The notes under the pieces: generated by a model
Database searches by the model: none
The model's input: the letters and a program-made list of their open reading frames with translations, nothing else
Told to the model about the DNA's origin: nothing
Assembly (NCBI RefSeq): GCF_035917675.1
Contig: NZ_CP109104.1
Span: 7,812,001 to 7,876,000 of the forward strand
Source of the DNA: Streptomyces sp. NBC_01775
Lineage (GTDB): Bacteria; Actinomycetota; Actinomycetes; Streptomycetales; Streptomycetaceae
DNA length: 64,000 nt
Direction: 5' to 3'
Position numbers and translations under genes: made by a program
Shown here: one piece after another, positions 63,946 through 64,000 of the stretch
Numbering within the stretch: position 1 is the stretch's first letter
Layout of the letters: every line of letters begins with the position of its first letter

Positions 63946-64000
63946 TGCACCTACGTACGGTGCATGTGAAGTTATGTTACCAGTATTGACTCTAATGTTA
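63946..64000 (-). promoter_or_regulatory. otnK promoter region with repeats
   Basis: The gap before otnK turns AT-rich at the window edge. It has the inverted repeat TGCACC-TACGTAC-GGTGCA at about 63946-63964 and two direct copies of ATGTTA at 63974-63979 and 63995-64000, 21 bp (two helical turns) apart. On the minus strand the copies read TAACAT. This looks like a regulator site; the window ends inside it. Confidence 0.5.

Overview
The window is high-GC actinomycete DNA, almost certainly from a Streptomyces. Evidence: codon third positions are saturated with G/C; stop/start overlaps of the ATGA, GTGA and TTGA type are frequent; and there are streptomycete-typical families (SigB/F/G-type sigma factor, small XRE/TPR regulator locus, two sugar ABC importers of which one lacks its own ATPase, GH55 glucanase, DUF2795/DUF4236 proteins). 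No RNA genes, IS elements, CRISPR arrays or phage genes were recognised.

1-14.2 kb: the right-hand edge of a biosynthetic gene cluster. Leftward genes encode deoxysugar functions (dTDP-glucose 4,6-dehydratase, long-form glucose-1-phosphate thymidylyltransferase, a GT1-like glycosyltransferase, a sugar C-methyltransferase) and a KAS III-like acyltransferase. Rightward genes encode a free ACP, an O-methyltransferase, a second KAS III-like acyltransferase and an iterative type I PKS of the 6-methylsalicylate synthase type. The PKS ketoreductase has lost its catalytic tyrosine and its nucleotide-binding glycine, so the predicted product is an unreduced orsellinate-type acid. By analogy with chlorothricin-type pathways it would be O-methylated on the free ACP and esterified to a C-methylated deoxysugar. 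The rest of the cluster lies left of the window.

14.2-20 kb: small conserved genes, a YdjC-type deacetylase, a VOC protein, an SDR and a Tat-exported GH55 beta-1,3-glucanase behind a LacI-type operator. 20-31 kb: a membrane-free NAD(P)-binding/DUF2867 protein, then a sugar-acid catabolic operon (enolase-superfamily dehydratase, zinc dehydrogenase, U32-like barrel protein, CUT2 sugar importer). It is probably controlled by the IclR regulator at 30.7 kb, because both promoters carry the same TTCGA-based operator. 31-41 kb: VOC paralogue, sigma factor, DUF5707 protein, large catalase, P450 with an unusual I-helix, remnant of a HAD gene, and an FHA protein coupled to a Ser/Thr kinase with a lytic-transglycosylase-like ectodomain. 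41-50.7 kb: FAD oxidase, FadR-type GntR, SDR, GH42 beta-galactosidase, CUT1 importer and galactonate dehydratase, i.e. a galactoside-to-galactonate route.

50.7-58.7 kb: an accessory block. It has an XRE/TPR regulator with a cascade of overlapping tiny Cys-containing genes (the last one broken at the junction with the galactonate dehydratase gene), a HAD phosphatase, a wrecked graspetide (ATP-grasp plus methyltransferase) locus, and an operon of a small helical protein, a 723-residue helical protein and two related lipoproteins. 58.7-64 kb: FAD monooxygenase, two unknown genes, a DUF4236 protein and an OtnC/OtnK pair for four-carbon acid sugar degradation.
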